64,000 nt of DNA, taken from Conidiobolus incongruus B7586 (Eukaryota; Entomophthoromycota; Entomophthoromycetes; Entomophthorales; Conidiobolaceae). The notes below the pieces were generated by a model that did not search any database, had not been told where the DNA came from, and saw only the letters and a list, made by a program, of their open reading frames with translations. Where the stretch lies: assembly GCA_000697335.1 (NCBI GenBank), contig JNEM01011211.1:1-64000 (forward strand), in the 5' to 3' direction. This document shows, piece by piece, positions 12,929 to 28,226 of this stretch (position 1 is its first letter; each line of letters opens with the position of its first letter). The translations under genes were made by a program, and so were the position numbers.

Positions 12929-14491
12929 ATGCCAATTAATAAAATTCGATCTCGTCCAACTTCTTTGGTATTCGTAAATCCAAAAGACAGTGGATTTGAC
13001 ACGCTGCTCAATCCCAAGCCAGATCAAGCTGACGAAGCGATTTATTCGCCTACATCAGATAGTGAAAGCTTTGAATTTTACCGCTGGCACTTGGATTATC
13101 AGAATTTATGCATCTCTCAAATGGAATGGAATAATCCCCATTCTCCAGGCTCCGAGAACTTTCCCGAGAAGCTTAAGGAGGGTATAGTTGATACAAGCGA
13201 TCTCTTGTCTTTCCTATATAATAACGACGCTAAGATACCTAATAGCAACAACGTGTGGGAGATTAATGATACTTTTGAAAAACAAGTGAAAAAGAACAGA
13301 ATGAATAAGCGCGCGTGGGATCAATTGGTTGAAGAAATTGAACAGAATAATGGCCATCCTTTTGTAGATCAAGTTAAACTCAGAGATGAAATCCTACCCT
13401 GGGAACGCCAAATCCATGAAATGAACTTGGCAAAGAAAAAATTCTTCATTAGACGGTTCGTTGAGTTTGATGACTCGGAACAGAGCAAACCTTGGGAAAC
13501 ACTCATTTTAGAAGCCAAGTCCTATAAAGCTGTTGGTCACCTTTTGAATCAGGCTCAGTTGGATTTATTAAGGGATGAAATCATGCCCTGGGAAAAGCAA
13601 ATCATCGAATTACAATCCAAGGAATTTGAAGTACCAAAGGATGAGTCATGTCCCTGGAATCAGCTTATTGGCCAGGTGAGTAAGAGCTTAGAGAAGCGAG
13701 GTAAAAAATTACAACAAGAGGATATTGACAAGCTCAAGGATGAAATCATTCCTTGGGAGAAACAGATCGCAAATGGTATCTACATAGATTCATTCTCACC
13801 CATTTCAGAGAAATTTCCTGATGGCTCTAAAACTCCTCAGAGTGCAAGCTTCAATTCTAAGACTTTGGAGAATGATTCAGTCATAAGCGATAAAACCAGT
13901 CTCAAAGGCAGTAATAAGTCACTTGAACTCAATCGCAGAGACTCTAAAAGTACTAATCGCTTCGACCCTCAACCGAATACTAAACGCCTCAGTCGCCAAT
14001 ATCAGAATCTAGTCTGTGATGAGATTGACTTGACTTCTCCCACTAAAGAATCCAAGACGGAGTCCTTTGAGAAAGTTCAAGTAGAGAGCCCAAGTTACCA
14101 ATCTGTGTGGAAACGTGCTTCTTCTGTTTTATTGAACAAGAAGAGAATGTCACTCCTTGACAAGATCAAAAACATCAACCCACAGCCTAAACCCCGCTGC
14201 AAATCTGAATCATTTATCACTCCCGACCAGATTATCAATGCTCTACAGACTCATGTGTTCCCTATGGCCGATAAAGAGCTCAATGTGCCCCAGCAGATCA
14301 AGGACCAAGTTATTGAAAATATCCGTGAGAATAAACTGGATGCCGAAAAGTATATGGACTTTGTAAGTCAAGTATATTTAGCCCTTAAGTGGCAGAGTTT
14401 ACCCAGCTACTCGTTCTATGAGTCTAAATGGTCCAGAGTCACCTGCACCCGAATTCTACTACGATTATTTACATTAGGATTAGATAAATAA
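12929..14491 (+). CDS. RGS-like protein with three inserted PW repeats
   Basis: Intronless gene, 520 residues. Residues about 45-105 (SFEFYRWHLDYQNL...DLLSFLY) resemble the first half of the split RGS fold seen in fungal RGS proteins. Residues about 432-500 (QIINALQTHVFPMADKELNV...VYLALKWQSLPSYSFYES) resemble its second half, including the 'F...kELNv....r..v...i' and 'vy..L...sl..F' helices. Between them lie three units of about 55-60 residues (about 129-162, 188-225, 242-280). Each opens with (A/P)W-(D/E/N)-x-L and closes with (R/K)DEI-x-PWE-(R/K)-QI. A Ser/Lys-rich, probably disordered linker fills 285-425. Ends are clear: ATG after a leader without in-frame ATG, TAA in AT-rich DNA. Regulation of a G-alpha subunit is the family expectation; GAP activity is not shown by the sequence. 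Confidence 0.65.
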   Translation: MPINKIRSRPTSLVFVNPKDSGFDTLLNPKPDQADEAIYSPTSDSESFEFYRWHLDYQNLCISQMEWNNPHSPGSENFPEKLKEGIVDTSDLLSFLYNNDAKIPNSNNVWEINDTFEKQVKKNRMNKRAWDQLVEEIEQNNGHPFVDQVKLRDEILPWERQIHEMNLAKKKFFIRRFVEFDDSEQSKPWETLILEAKSYKAVGHLLNQAQLDLLRDEIMPWEKQIIELQSKEFEVPKDESCPWNQLIGQVSKSLEKRGKKLQQEDIDKLKDEIIPWEKQIANGIYIDSFSPISEKFPDGSKTPQSASFNSKTLENDSVISDKTSLKGSNKSLELNRRDSKSTNRFDPQPNTKRLSRQYQNLVCDEIDLTSPTKESKTESFEKVQVESPSYQSVWKRASSVLLNKKRMSLLDKIKNINPQPKPRCKSESFITPDQIINALQTHVFPMADKELNVPQQIKDQVIENIRENKLDAEKYMDFVSQVYLALKWQSLPSYSFYESKWSRVTCTRILLRLFTLGLDK

Positions 14492-14639
14492 ATACCCCAT
14501 TTAAATTGGCAAATCGTAATAATAAAATACATAGAAAATCAATTTAACGGATGAATTCAAAGTTTAAATCGGAATATTTTTAATTGCAAATTATAAATAT
14601 TAACACAGTATTGATATTATTCATATTTTTTTATTCATT

Positions 14640-15795
14640 ATGAACTCTTTAAAGGTTGCAGTGATAACGAATGGCCATTATTATCTAAGTGTCAAATTGG
14701 CTAAGAAATTATTGCAGGAGGGTTATTATGTGATATTAGGCAAGCACTAGTTAAATTATCAGTTAATTGAAAAACTGACATTTGATAAATAGGAGGGCGA
14801 TTTGATCTACCCAAACTACCACAACTAACCAAACTGGAGAAACATCACAGTGAATTGAAGTATCGCTTTGAGCTAATGGACTTGAATATGTTGAATTTGG
14901 ATTCTATTAAAATATTCGCCCAAAGATTATTAATCAAGGGATTGTATGTTAATAATTTAATATTGATGAATTTCAATCAAAACACTCTAAATAATGTGGT
15001 AACGGTTAAGCCTGATCAAAAAACCTTATTTGACACAATGTAAGTATTTATTCAATAGTATTTGTACTACCCTAATATTAATTCCTGACAATCTATAGAA
15101 TGATGGCTCAATACTATGGCCCTTATTTACTCACATCATTACTCTGGGATAAATTGTGCCAAAGTACACCTAGCAGAGTGATTAATATTGGATGGGGTAA
15201 ATTTAATAAGATTCAATATTGTAAGTAAATTTAGTTGATATGTTGGTATATTTACTAATGTATCGTTAGTGGTTAAAAGACCTGATTTTGACCCAGATCA
15301 AGTCTACAATTTAAATCTAAACAGAATTAGAGAGTTAGGACAATTGTACACACTATTAAACGCAGCTCATTTGAACAACCACTACGACCAGGATCGAAGT
15401 CTCCCAGAATTTGTTACGCTATGTCCGAATCATCTTATCATGACATCGATGTACAATTCCATCAAATCCAAATCCACCATCACTAACACTATATCTAAGC
15501 CCATCCTACATAAAGTCACCAAAGAATTCATCCGCCAGGTCTTTATATGCATCAATACCGATTTAAGAAAATTACCCATCCATAGAAATTATGAAAGTAG
15601 AATGTTTCGATCACAACCTACTTCGTGTACTTGGGTATATAAGAATAAGCAATGGAATTTGGTTCATTTTGATCAACTAAAGGTAATATAAATATACCAA
15701 GTATTATAATATAATCCAATATTCACAAAAATATTTTTGTTTAGGTACAAACTATCCAATGTCATACCAAGAATTATTTAAATTTAAGCCCATAG
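14640..15795 (+). CDS. degenerate short-chain dehydrogenase/reductase-fold protein
   Basis: Five exons: 14640-14739, 14793-15039, 15099-15220, 15270-15682, 15745-15795, giving 310 residues. The SDR layout is visible: a Rossmann start (LKVAVITNG...AKKLLQEGYYVILGGR), the 'lDl..ldSi..Fa..L' segment (MDLNMLNLDSIKIFAQRLL), then YYGPYLLTSLLWDKL and SRVINIG. However, each catalytic or cofactor motif is changed: TGxxxGxG reads TNGHYYLS, the NAG region reads LMNF, the active-site Ser region reads NIGWG, and the YxxxK position reads YTLLN. It is therefore probably not an oxidoreductase. Intron 1 (14740-14792) starts with GC instead of GT; the frame across it restores VILGGRFD. It lies 150 bases after the RGS-like gene, same strand. 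It could also be a gene in early decay, but five exons remain open. Confidence 0.65.
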
Positions 15796-16205
15796 TCAAA
15801 TCATTAGGATCCTATATATATATATATATATAATTTTATCAATGATATAGATAAATATTATTTCATTTTTATTAATAAATATAGATGACATATCCAAATA
15901 TTGATTAGATATTTTTTGTATGTTATTTGAAATCGTTGACAGATCAAAATATTAAATCAAAGAGGAAGAAATAAAAAGAAATTTAAATTATAAAACTATA
16001 TAAAATAATAAATTAATCATAATTAATAGCTTGAGGTGTGTAATTATTATTTTATGCTTGGTCAAATAGAATAAACAATTATATAAAGTGTTTGCTTAAT
16101 AGATTAATTATCCCATAACAATTGTCATCCAAATTCAATTCTCTTAAGTACTAGATTCGACCAAGTCAACCTCAAATAATCATTCATTATTGAATCAATA
16201 GAAAA
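15796..16205. other. intergenic spacer
   Basis: About 400 AT-rich bases between the SDR-like gene and TRAPPC2L, including a short (TA)n run near 15820-15832. It presumably holds the TRAPPC2L promoter; no specific site is recognisable. Confidence 0.6.
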
Positions 16206-16862
16206 ATGTCTAAATTATTATCCATTGGAATTATTGGCAAGCAAGTAAAATATCTGCCTATATTTTATTAAAAATATTTTTTACAATAATTACATAATTT
16301 AGAATGAACCTTTATTTATTCATAGTTTTAATCAAGAGATTAACCCATTAAAATTTCACTATTTAATTCACACTTCAATAGATTTAATTGAAGAAAAGAG
16401 TAATTGGGCGTAATTTTATTTTAATACTAGCCATTGTTAATACTTTTCATATTAGTTTCAAATTCTTCTAATAATAGAATGAAAGAAAATGAGCAATATT
16501 TGGGTTTATTACATATTGTCGAAGATTTCGTAATGTAAATTATATATTATATATTTTATTAGATATAGATTAATATTATTTAATTTTAGATATGGTTATG
16601 TTACTAATACCAAAATTAAACTGGTTCTAATAGCTAGTTTAGCTGACCAAATTGTTAGAGATATTGAAGTTAAAAGGGTAAATAATTAGAATTATTATTA
16701 TATTAATTGATATTAATATAAATTTAGATATTTAAAAATATTTACGCTTCCTATATTATGATCATTAGCAATCCCTTTTATCATCCTATTCCTAATCAAC
16801 CCATTCAGTCCAAATACTTGGCAGGATTGTTGGATCGAATCGGGAAAGGTCTTCTGAATTAG
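16206..16862 (+). CDS. TRAPPC2L: TRAPP complex subunit TRAPPC2L
   Basis: Five small exons: 16206-16244, 16303-16409, 16478-16534, 16590-16677, 16728-16862, giving 141 residues, the usual size of this longin-fold TRAPP subunit. Characteristic stretches are IGIIGKQNEPLFIHS, LKFHYLIHTSIDLIEEK, EDFVIYGYVTNTKIKLV and the C-terminal SNPFYHP. TRAPP is a tethering complex and Rab GEF at the Golgi/endosome. Splice borders were chosen because only they give EDFVIYGYVTNT and NWAMKENEQYLG; for intron 2 a nearer AG would create a stop. It converges with the isomerase gene downstream. Confidence 0.88.
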
Positions 16863-17111
16863 ATAAAATATAAATAAATAATAAACAATAAATAATATTA
16901 ATATTGTATTGATATAATATCTGTCTTACTAGTTTATTTGTGATATATATTAATAAGTTTAGATATAAATTTGTATAAACTAATATATAATAATTAATTT
17001 TTCAAAATATTAAAATTTACTATAATTATTAAAATGAAAATTATGAATACCTTGATTAAAAAATAAATTTTATTTAATTATAATGAATATGATTACACAA
17101 ATATAAGAGAC

Positions 17112-21692
<4,581 letters not shown>

Positions 21693-22667
21693 TTAGAATT
21701 CAATAGGCAATTCACCTTCAGTTTTCAGTTTGCTTAAATATCTTTCGGTTCCATCGGCAAGGACGTCAGTATGAAGAAATTTTTGATCTTGGAATAAATC
21801 ATTACTCACTTTGTTCAACTCCAAATAATGTTTGGCCACACTGTGAATAATGTCCGCTTCATTAGTCGTATCGCTATAAAAGATACGATCACATATCTGA
21901 AGATCCCTAATAGCTGATTGGAAGTACTGCAGTGCCATATTCCTGTTCTTAGAAAAATGGTTTCCAAGGAATACAACTTTCAAATCCTTCCAATAGTCGT
22001 GATCCTTTTGAATTCCTTGAACTAGCGATTTGAAGCTTTTGTGGAGTTCTTCAACATAGACATAAGCTGAGAATTTCATATTGTCTCTCAATATTGGCTC
22101 AGAAGCTCTCGCATAGCCAAAGTATGATATATCGTCTACGAACTTTCGAAATTGAATAGATTTGAGAAGTTCTAACGTCGAATCGATGAAATAAGTATTG
22201 GTATGTATTTCATTCTGAGTCAAAGTAGTATTGTAATACGTCTTGAGAGTACCCTTGATATATGCCAAATTAGATTCCAGCTGGTTTAGAGGCTCTAAAA
22301 ATGGCTCGGGTACTTCTTGGTGTATAAAACTGGATAGAATACTTACTAAACCAAGTGCAGTGTGGGATATCTGTTTTAGAATTGTAAACTTGGGAGGTGC
22401 TTGGAATTTAGCGACATGGTAAATATTATGCGAAGGCCTTTTATCAATTAGAATTAGTTTGGACCCTTGGTTAATGAGAAGCGGATATATAACACCACTC
22501 TGTTTAATATGATCCAAGGCCTTGTCATAAAGTTCAAAAGCTATTCTGTTCAAACTCCTTCCGGGAGATTCGAATCGTTTAGGAATTTTATCGTCAGATT
22601 CTGCAAAATGGTACTGCCTGCTACTTAAAACTAAAACAATAGGCGTCAAGAGATATTTAATAAGCAT
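21693..22667 (-). CDS. unrecognised protein with N-terminal hydrophobic segment
   Basis: Single-exon gene for 324 residues that I cannot name. Residues 2-16 (LIKYLLTPIVLVLSS) look like a signal peptide or organelle-targeting/membrane anchor. The rest is soluble and mixed alpha-helical. The C-terminal third (YWKDLKVVFLGNHFSKNRNMALQYFQ...RIFYSDTTNEADIIHSVAKHYLE, then DQKFLHTDVLADGTERYL) reminds me of an uncharacterised family whose members read roughly 'W..l.VVV.G.h..R..n...qYF..l...ri.Y.E' near their C-termini. That is a memory of pattern, not a verified match. ATG to stop is clean, codon use is normal, and long AT-rich spacers lie on both sides. Confidence 0.7.
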   Translation of the reverse strand: MLIKYLLTPIVLVLSSRQYHFAESDDKIPKRFESPGRSLNRIAFELYDKALDHIKQSGVIYPLLINQGSKLILIDKRPSHNIYHVAKFQAPPKFTILKQISHTALGLVSILSSFIHQEVPEPFLEPLNQLESNLAYIKGTLKTYYNTTLTQNEIHTNTYFIDSTLELLKSIQFRKFVDDISYFGYARASEPILRDNMKFSAYVYVEELHKSFKSLVQGIQKDHDYWKDLKVVFLGNHFSKNRNMALQYFQSAIRDLQICDRIFYSDTTNEADIIHSVAKHYLELNKVSNDLFQDQKFLHTDVLADGTERYLSKLKTEGELPIEF

Positions 22668-23880
22668 TTTGCTTTTTTGAATAAAATTGTTAATTCAATA
22701 AATATAAAATGAAGGGTAAGAAGGGTTTATATATATTTTAAATTTAAATACGAATGTGACTAGTCACATTGAATTTGGGTTTTATTTCACTCAATTCAAA
22801 ATCACCTTGCATAAATGTATTAAATTTAATATTAACTTTATTAATTCCATATTTCTCTAGTTTGATAGCCAATGATCGTTAATTATTACATTTCTAAGCC
22901 AATCATTTTTTTGACTCGTTTCATAAAATGAGAATCAAAGGTTTTAAGATGATTAAATTGAACTTTTCAATATTAATAGTTTATGAATAGGTGAATTAAT
23001 ATTTAAACCAAATTTAAGTAATACAACTCTAATTATGGCATTTTTTTAATTTAAAAAACATTTCATATAATTTTGCAGTTATTTTTTAGTTATAAAAAAT
23101 ATATAATTCAATTTACATATGATCATGATAATTTTCTTTTAAAATAAATAGAATAATTTAAAACGCTATAAGGGTGAATTGGTTAAAATAATTCAGAATT
23201 TTCGGTTTATTTTATTGTTAAAAGGTATTGTACATAAAATAAATGTACCCGAATTGAAATCATCCAGTTGTCATTTTATCATTATAGTTTACGATTTATT
23301 ATATAAAATGAAATTAATTAATTAGTAATCAATGGTTTAGGTTTAAAATCAATTTTCAATATTATTGACAATTCAATTTGATAATTAGAAAAAAATACTG
23401 TTATATATTTAATAGTGATAATATAATAACAAACTACAATTTTTCATGTTTTCTCATTTATTTTAATTTGATTGTTTAGTTATAAATTGGTACTGGATAA
23501 TTGTATTTTTACAATACTTGACTAAAAAAAGACAAATACGAAAAATACAAATCTGAATTGTTGTTTGAATTTAAGTTACCAAATTTATTTGAAACCTTTA
23601 ATAGAAAATTGGATGGATATATTTCCATATAAGTCAACAAATCAAATTGAATTAATATTATTATTTAATGATGATCCCATAATTTTAATATTAGAGACTT
23701 CTCCATATTGAAAATAAATAACCAATTAATCCCATTGCTTGAAATTAATATTAAAACTGAAAGTCAAGTCAAAAAAAATTTAAATATTATTCATTTTCAT
23801 TTTTCATCAATTAAATTAATTATTAATATTAACTTCACATCTATAAAAGCATTTAAATAAACTGGACATATTTTTTGAAC
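22668..23880. other. divergent promoter region
   Basis: 1.2 kb of AT-rich DNA between two divergently transcribed genes (the unrecognised gene leftwards, SF3B1 rightwards). Both promoters should lie here. No distinct element can be named. Confidence 0.6.
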
Positions 23881-26800
23881 ATGGAAAAAGGTAAAAATAT
23901 TGAATGCTCTCTTTCTTTGCAATTTACTAATTTAAAATCTTTTGACAAAATAGATATTGATGCTCAGATTAAACGTCAACAAGACGAAAGAAAGTTAAAA
24001 GAGCTAGAATTCAAAAATAAAGGACATATTGCTATGGTCGGTGATATTGGATATGATAAAGATATTTATGGCGATGTCGACAAAAGCTCATATGTTGATA
24101 GTATTCCTTTAGATATCGAAGAGGAGGATGACGGATTAATAGACCATAATGCAAACCCTTTTGAGGTAGACAAATCCAAAAGTAGAGTGATTGCTGATAG
24201 AGAAGGTGAATATAGAGCCAGAAGATTCAAAAGAGAGCTTTCACCAGAAAGAGCCGACCCTTTCGCTCAAAATGGCCAAGAAAAGCACGCTCGCACTTAC
24301 ACCGAAGTTTACCATGAAGCTGAAATTAATAGAGAACATGAAGAGCTCACACGCTTATATGCTCAAAAACTTCAAGAAAATAAAGAGGATGGTAAACAAG
24401 CTAGTAGTAATGGCAGAAGTCGCTGGGATATGGAAGCCCCAAAACAATCTGTAGATGAAACTCCTAGGCATCCCAGTCAATGGGATGAAACACCCAGACA
24501 TTATAGCTCTGAAGGAGGAGACACAAGAAAGCGCAATAGATGGGACGAAACACCCAACCACTCTTCATCTAGCTCATCCCGCTGGGATCAAACTCCTGTT
24601 GCTTCTTCTTCCAAATCTAGATGGGATCAGACCCCTGTTGGAAACCACTCTGAAACTGAAACGCCAAGACGCTCTAGATCCAGGTGGGACGAAACACCTG
24701 TTGCACAAACACCAAGTTCCATGGTTAATAGTACGCCTAAGCCTATGAATCTAGCTAAAATGACTCCTGAAGCATTAAATGCTTTGCGTTGGGAAAAAGA
24801 CATTGAATATCGCAACCGTTATCTTTCAGATGAAGAACTTGATCAGATGTTGCCTTCTACGGGTTTTAAAATCTTGGATGTTCCTGCTGGTTACATTGCT
24901 ATTCGCACGCCAGCCCGTAAGCTAATGGCTACTCCTACACCTCTAGCAGGATCTGGATTTATGATCCCTGAAGAAGATATCTATACCGTTCAACCTCCTG
25001 AACTCCCTACGGAAGTTCCTGGAGTTGGACAACTTCCTTTCTTTAAGCAAGAAGATATGCAATTTTTCGGGAAGTTAATGGATAATAAGGATGAAGAGTC
25101 TTTGTCTGTTGAAGAATTAAAAGAAAGAAAAATTATGCGTTTACTTCTAAAAATCAAAAATGGAACTCCTGCTATGAGAAAATCGGCCTTAAGACATATT
25201 ACTGATAAAGCTAGAGATTTTGGTGCAAAGGCTTTATTTGATCAGATTTTGCCCCTTCTTATGTCTCCTACTTTGGAAGATCAGGAAAGACATCTGTTGG
25301 TTAAAGTCATTGATCGTGTTTTATATAAGTTAGATGATTTGGTTCGTCCATATGTTCATAAGATTTTAGTTGTCATCGAACCACTATTGATTGAAGAAGA
25401 TTATTACGCCAGAGTTGAAGGTCGTGAAATCATTAGTAATTTGAGTAAAGCTGCCGGTTTAGCCACAATGATTGCTACCATGCGTCCTGATATTGATCAC
25501 GTTGATGAATATGTCAGGAACACCACTGCTCGTGCCTTTTATTCCTGCCTTGATGCCCTTCTTAAAAGCTGTATGCAGAAGTAAAAAATCTTGGCAAGCT
25601 AGACACACAGGTATTAAAATTGTACAGCAAATTGCTATTTTAATGGGATGTGCGGTTTTACCTCATTTGAAAAATTTGGTTGATATCATTCACTTGGGCC
25701 TTGAAGACGAACAACAAAAAGTTAGAACCATTACTGCTCTTTGTCTCGCTGCTTTAGCTGAAGCATCTGCTCCTTACGGTATTGAACTCAAGCCTTTATG
25801 GAATGGTATTCGTAAACACCGTGGTAAAAGTTTAGCTGCTTTCTTGAAAGCCATTGGTTATATTATCCCCTTAATGGATGCTAATTCCGCTAGCATTTAT
25901 ACTAATGCAGTAATGGCCATTTTAATCAGGGAATTTCAATCTCCTGATGAAGAAATGAAAAAGATTGTGCTCAAAGTTGTTAAGCAGTGTGCCGCTACTG
26001 ATGGTGTTCAACCATCTTACATTAAAGTGAAACTACTGTTGAGTTGGCCCAAAAAGTTGGAACAAACGAAATCGTTTCAAGGATTGTTGATGGACTTAAA
26101 GATGAATCTGAACCATATCGTAAAATGGTTATGGAATGTATCGATGCTGTTGTCACTCAATTAGGTGTTGCTGATGTTGATCCTCAACTTGAAGATAGAT
26201 GGTATTTTATATGCTTTTCAAGAACAAATTGTTGAAGATGTTGTTATGTTAAACGGTTTTGGTGCTGTTTTCAATGCTCTCGGTCTTCGTGCTAAACCTT
26301 ATTTAAGTCAAGCTGTATCTAATCTTTTGTGGCGTCTTAACAATCAATCTGCAAAGGTTCGTCAACAAGCAGCTGATTTAGTTTCTCGTATTGCAGTAGT
26401 TTTGAGAACTTGTGGCGAAGAAGCATTATTGAGTAACTTGGGTAAAGTCTTGGAGAAGAATTCTCTCAAGAATCGTCACGAAAAAGTCCAAGAAAATTGC
26501 ATTGATTTAGTTGGTCGTATTGCCGATCGTGGAGCTGAATCTGTATCTGCTCGTGAATGGATGCGCATTTGCTTTGAACTTTTGGATATGCTCAAAGCTC
26601 ATAAAAAAGGTATTCGTCGTGCTACTGTTAATACGTTCGGTTATATTGCCAAGGCTATTGGACCTCAAGATGTCTTAGCTACGTTGCTTAATAACCTTAA
26701 AGTTCAAGAACGTCAAAACCGTGTATGTACCACTGTCGCTATTGCCATTGTTGCTGAAACTTGTGCTCCATTCACTGTTCTTCCCGCTTTAATGAATGAA

Positions 26801-27313
26801 TACCGTGTCCCTGAATTGAATGTGCAAAATGGTGTTCTTAAATCTTTGTCTTTCTTATTCGAATACATTGGCGAAATGGGTAAAGATTACATTTACGCAG
26901 TCACTCCTATTTTAGAAGATGCTTTAATGGATCGTGATTTAGTACACAGACAAACTGCTTGTACAACTGTTAAGCATATGGCTCTTGGTGTTGCTGGATT
27001 AGGTTGTGAAGATGCACTACTTCACTTATTGAACTTTGTCTGGCCCAATATCTTTGAGACATCTCCTCACGTTATCAACGCTTTCATTGAAGCTATTGAA
27101 GGCCTTAGAGTTGCTCTTGGTCCAGGAAAGATTCTGCAATACTTGTTACAAGGTTTATTCCATCCAGCTCGTAAAGTTCGCGAAATCTATTGGAAATTGT
27201 ACAATAATATATACATCGCTTCACCTGACGCTCTTACTATGTTCTATCCACCCATCGAAAGTAACAATCCTAACAATGACTACAAGCGCTATGAACTAGA
27301 CTATATCATTTAA
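23881..27313 (+). CDS. SF3B1: splicing factor 3B subunit 1 (gapped copy)
   Basis: U2 snRNP component that binds the branch site region. The N-terminal half is complete: an acidic leader, a block of RWDETP/RWDQTP repeats (about 24416-24703), the [20 protein letters not shown] and [15 protein letters not shown] motifs, then HEAT repeats. The C-terminal end ([12 protein letters not shown]...RYELDYII) is also intact. In between, sequence expected in every SF3B1 is missing: about 8 residues after ARAF (near 25539), 5 after YGIE (near 25786), about 29 after SYIK (near 26027), about 3 near 26194, and about 40-45 around 26447-26466. Three of these change the reading frame (frame 1 to 2, to 1, to 2), and no intron signals fit. 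The intact parts show purifying-type conservation, so an assembly fault or a recent damaged copy are both possible. Start is the ATG at 23881. Confidence 0.85.
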
Positions 27314-28142
27314 TTCGAATAATAACTTATTGCTTAATTATATATCATATATATGCTTAATAAAAAGCTCTATTTTTATCTATCTATATATACATATATA
27401 AGTATTTTGTATTCATATCCCATTTCGCTCCTTTCTCTGACTTATTGTAATACATAATATAAAACTATATTATTATTAAAATTCAAAATCAATTTATAAT
27501 AAAATTAACAAAATAGTCATAATTTTTAGATTATGGTTGGTGAATTTTCATATTCACTAAAATCAATTATAGAAAATATAAATTTGAATATAAAAAAAGC
27601 ATATTATGATATTTGGGATATTGAAACTAGATTTAATCAAATAATTCAATTAATAATTTGTATTTAATTATATATTAAAATAACCAAAAAAATTTATAAA
27701 TTATTATTAGTATATTGCAGCGGATTTTTAAAAAATTTTTGATAACTATAATTAAAAATAATAAAAATGAATTTTATTCAAAAATATGGGTCAAAATACT
27801 TTAATTTGTTAAACTAAGAAAAAATATAAATCATTTTCTTTATATGGCAAATTTATAGAATATTTATTTGATTATTCTATTAAAAAGGATAATTTCATTT
27901 TGCAATATCTAGTTGAGGCATTGACAATAATTAGTAATATGATAGCATAATAATATTACCAGTATATTAATGAATTAATTAAGGAGGGTAAAAATATAAT
28001 TTTATAGTTAAATTTTGAAATATAAAATATTGAAATATTGAGTTGCGATAGAATATAATAAAATTATTTATGGAAAAATTTAAACCTTAATAATTCATGA
28101 AAATTATTAGATATTTGTAATTATAAATTTATCATAATTTAA
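27314..28142. other. intergenic spacer
   Basis: About 830 AT-rich bases between SF3B1 and tRNA-Tyr. No feature seen. Confidence 0.65.
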
Positions 28143-28226
28143 CCGACTATAGCTCAGTTGGTAGAGCGGGAGACTGTAGTTAGAGCTGTAATCTTTAGGT
28201 CACTGGTTCAATTCCGGTTGGTCGGA
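28143..28226 (+). tRNA. tRNA-Tyr (GTA) with 11-nt intron
   Basis: Cloverleaf by eye: acceptor stem CCGACTA/TGGTCGG with discriminator A; D arm GCTC...GAGC; anticodon stem GGAGA/TCTTT; T arm ACTGG-TTCAATT-CCGGT. Anticodon GTA is at 28176-28178. An 11-nt intron (28180-28190, TTAGAGCTGTA) lies between positions 37 and 38, the canonical place for eukaryotic tRNA introns and almost universal in tRNA-Tyr. A and B boxes are internal. A short T run near 28236-28239 could end Pol III transcription. Confidence 0.95.

Noticed and set aside
25520-26200. Programmed ribosomal frameshifts in SF3B1.
   Set aside because: Each frame change coincides with missing conserved residues, and there is no slippery site repeated at the breaks; lost sequence explains it better.
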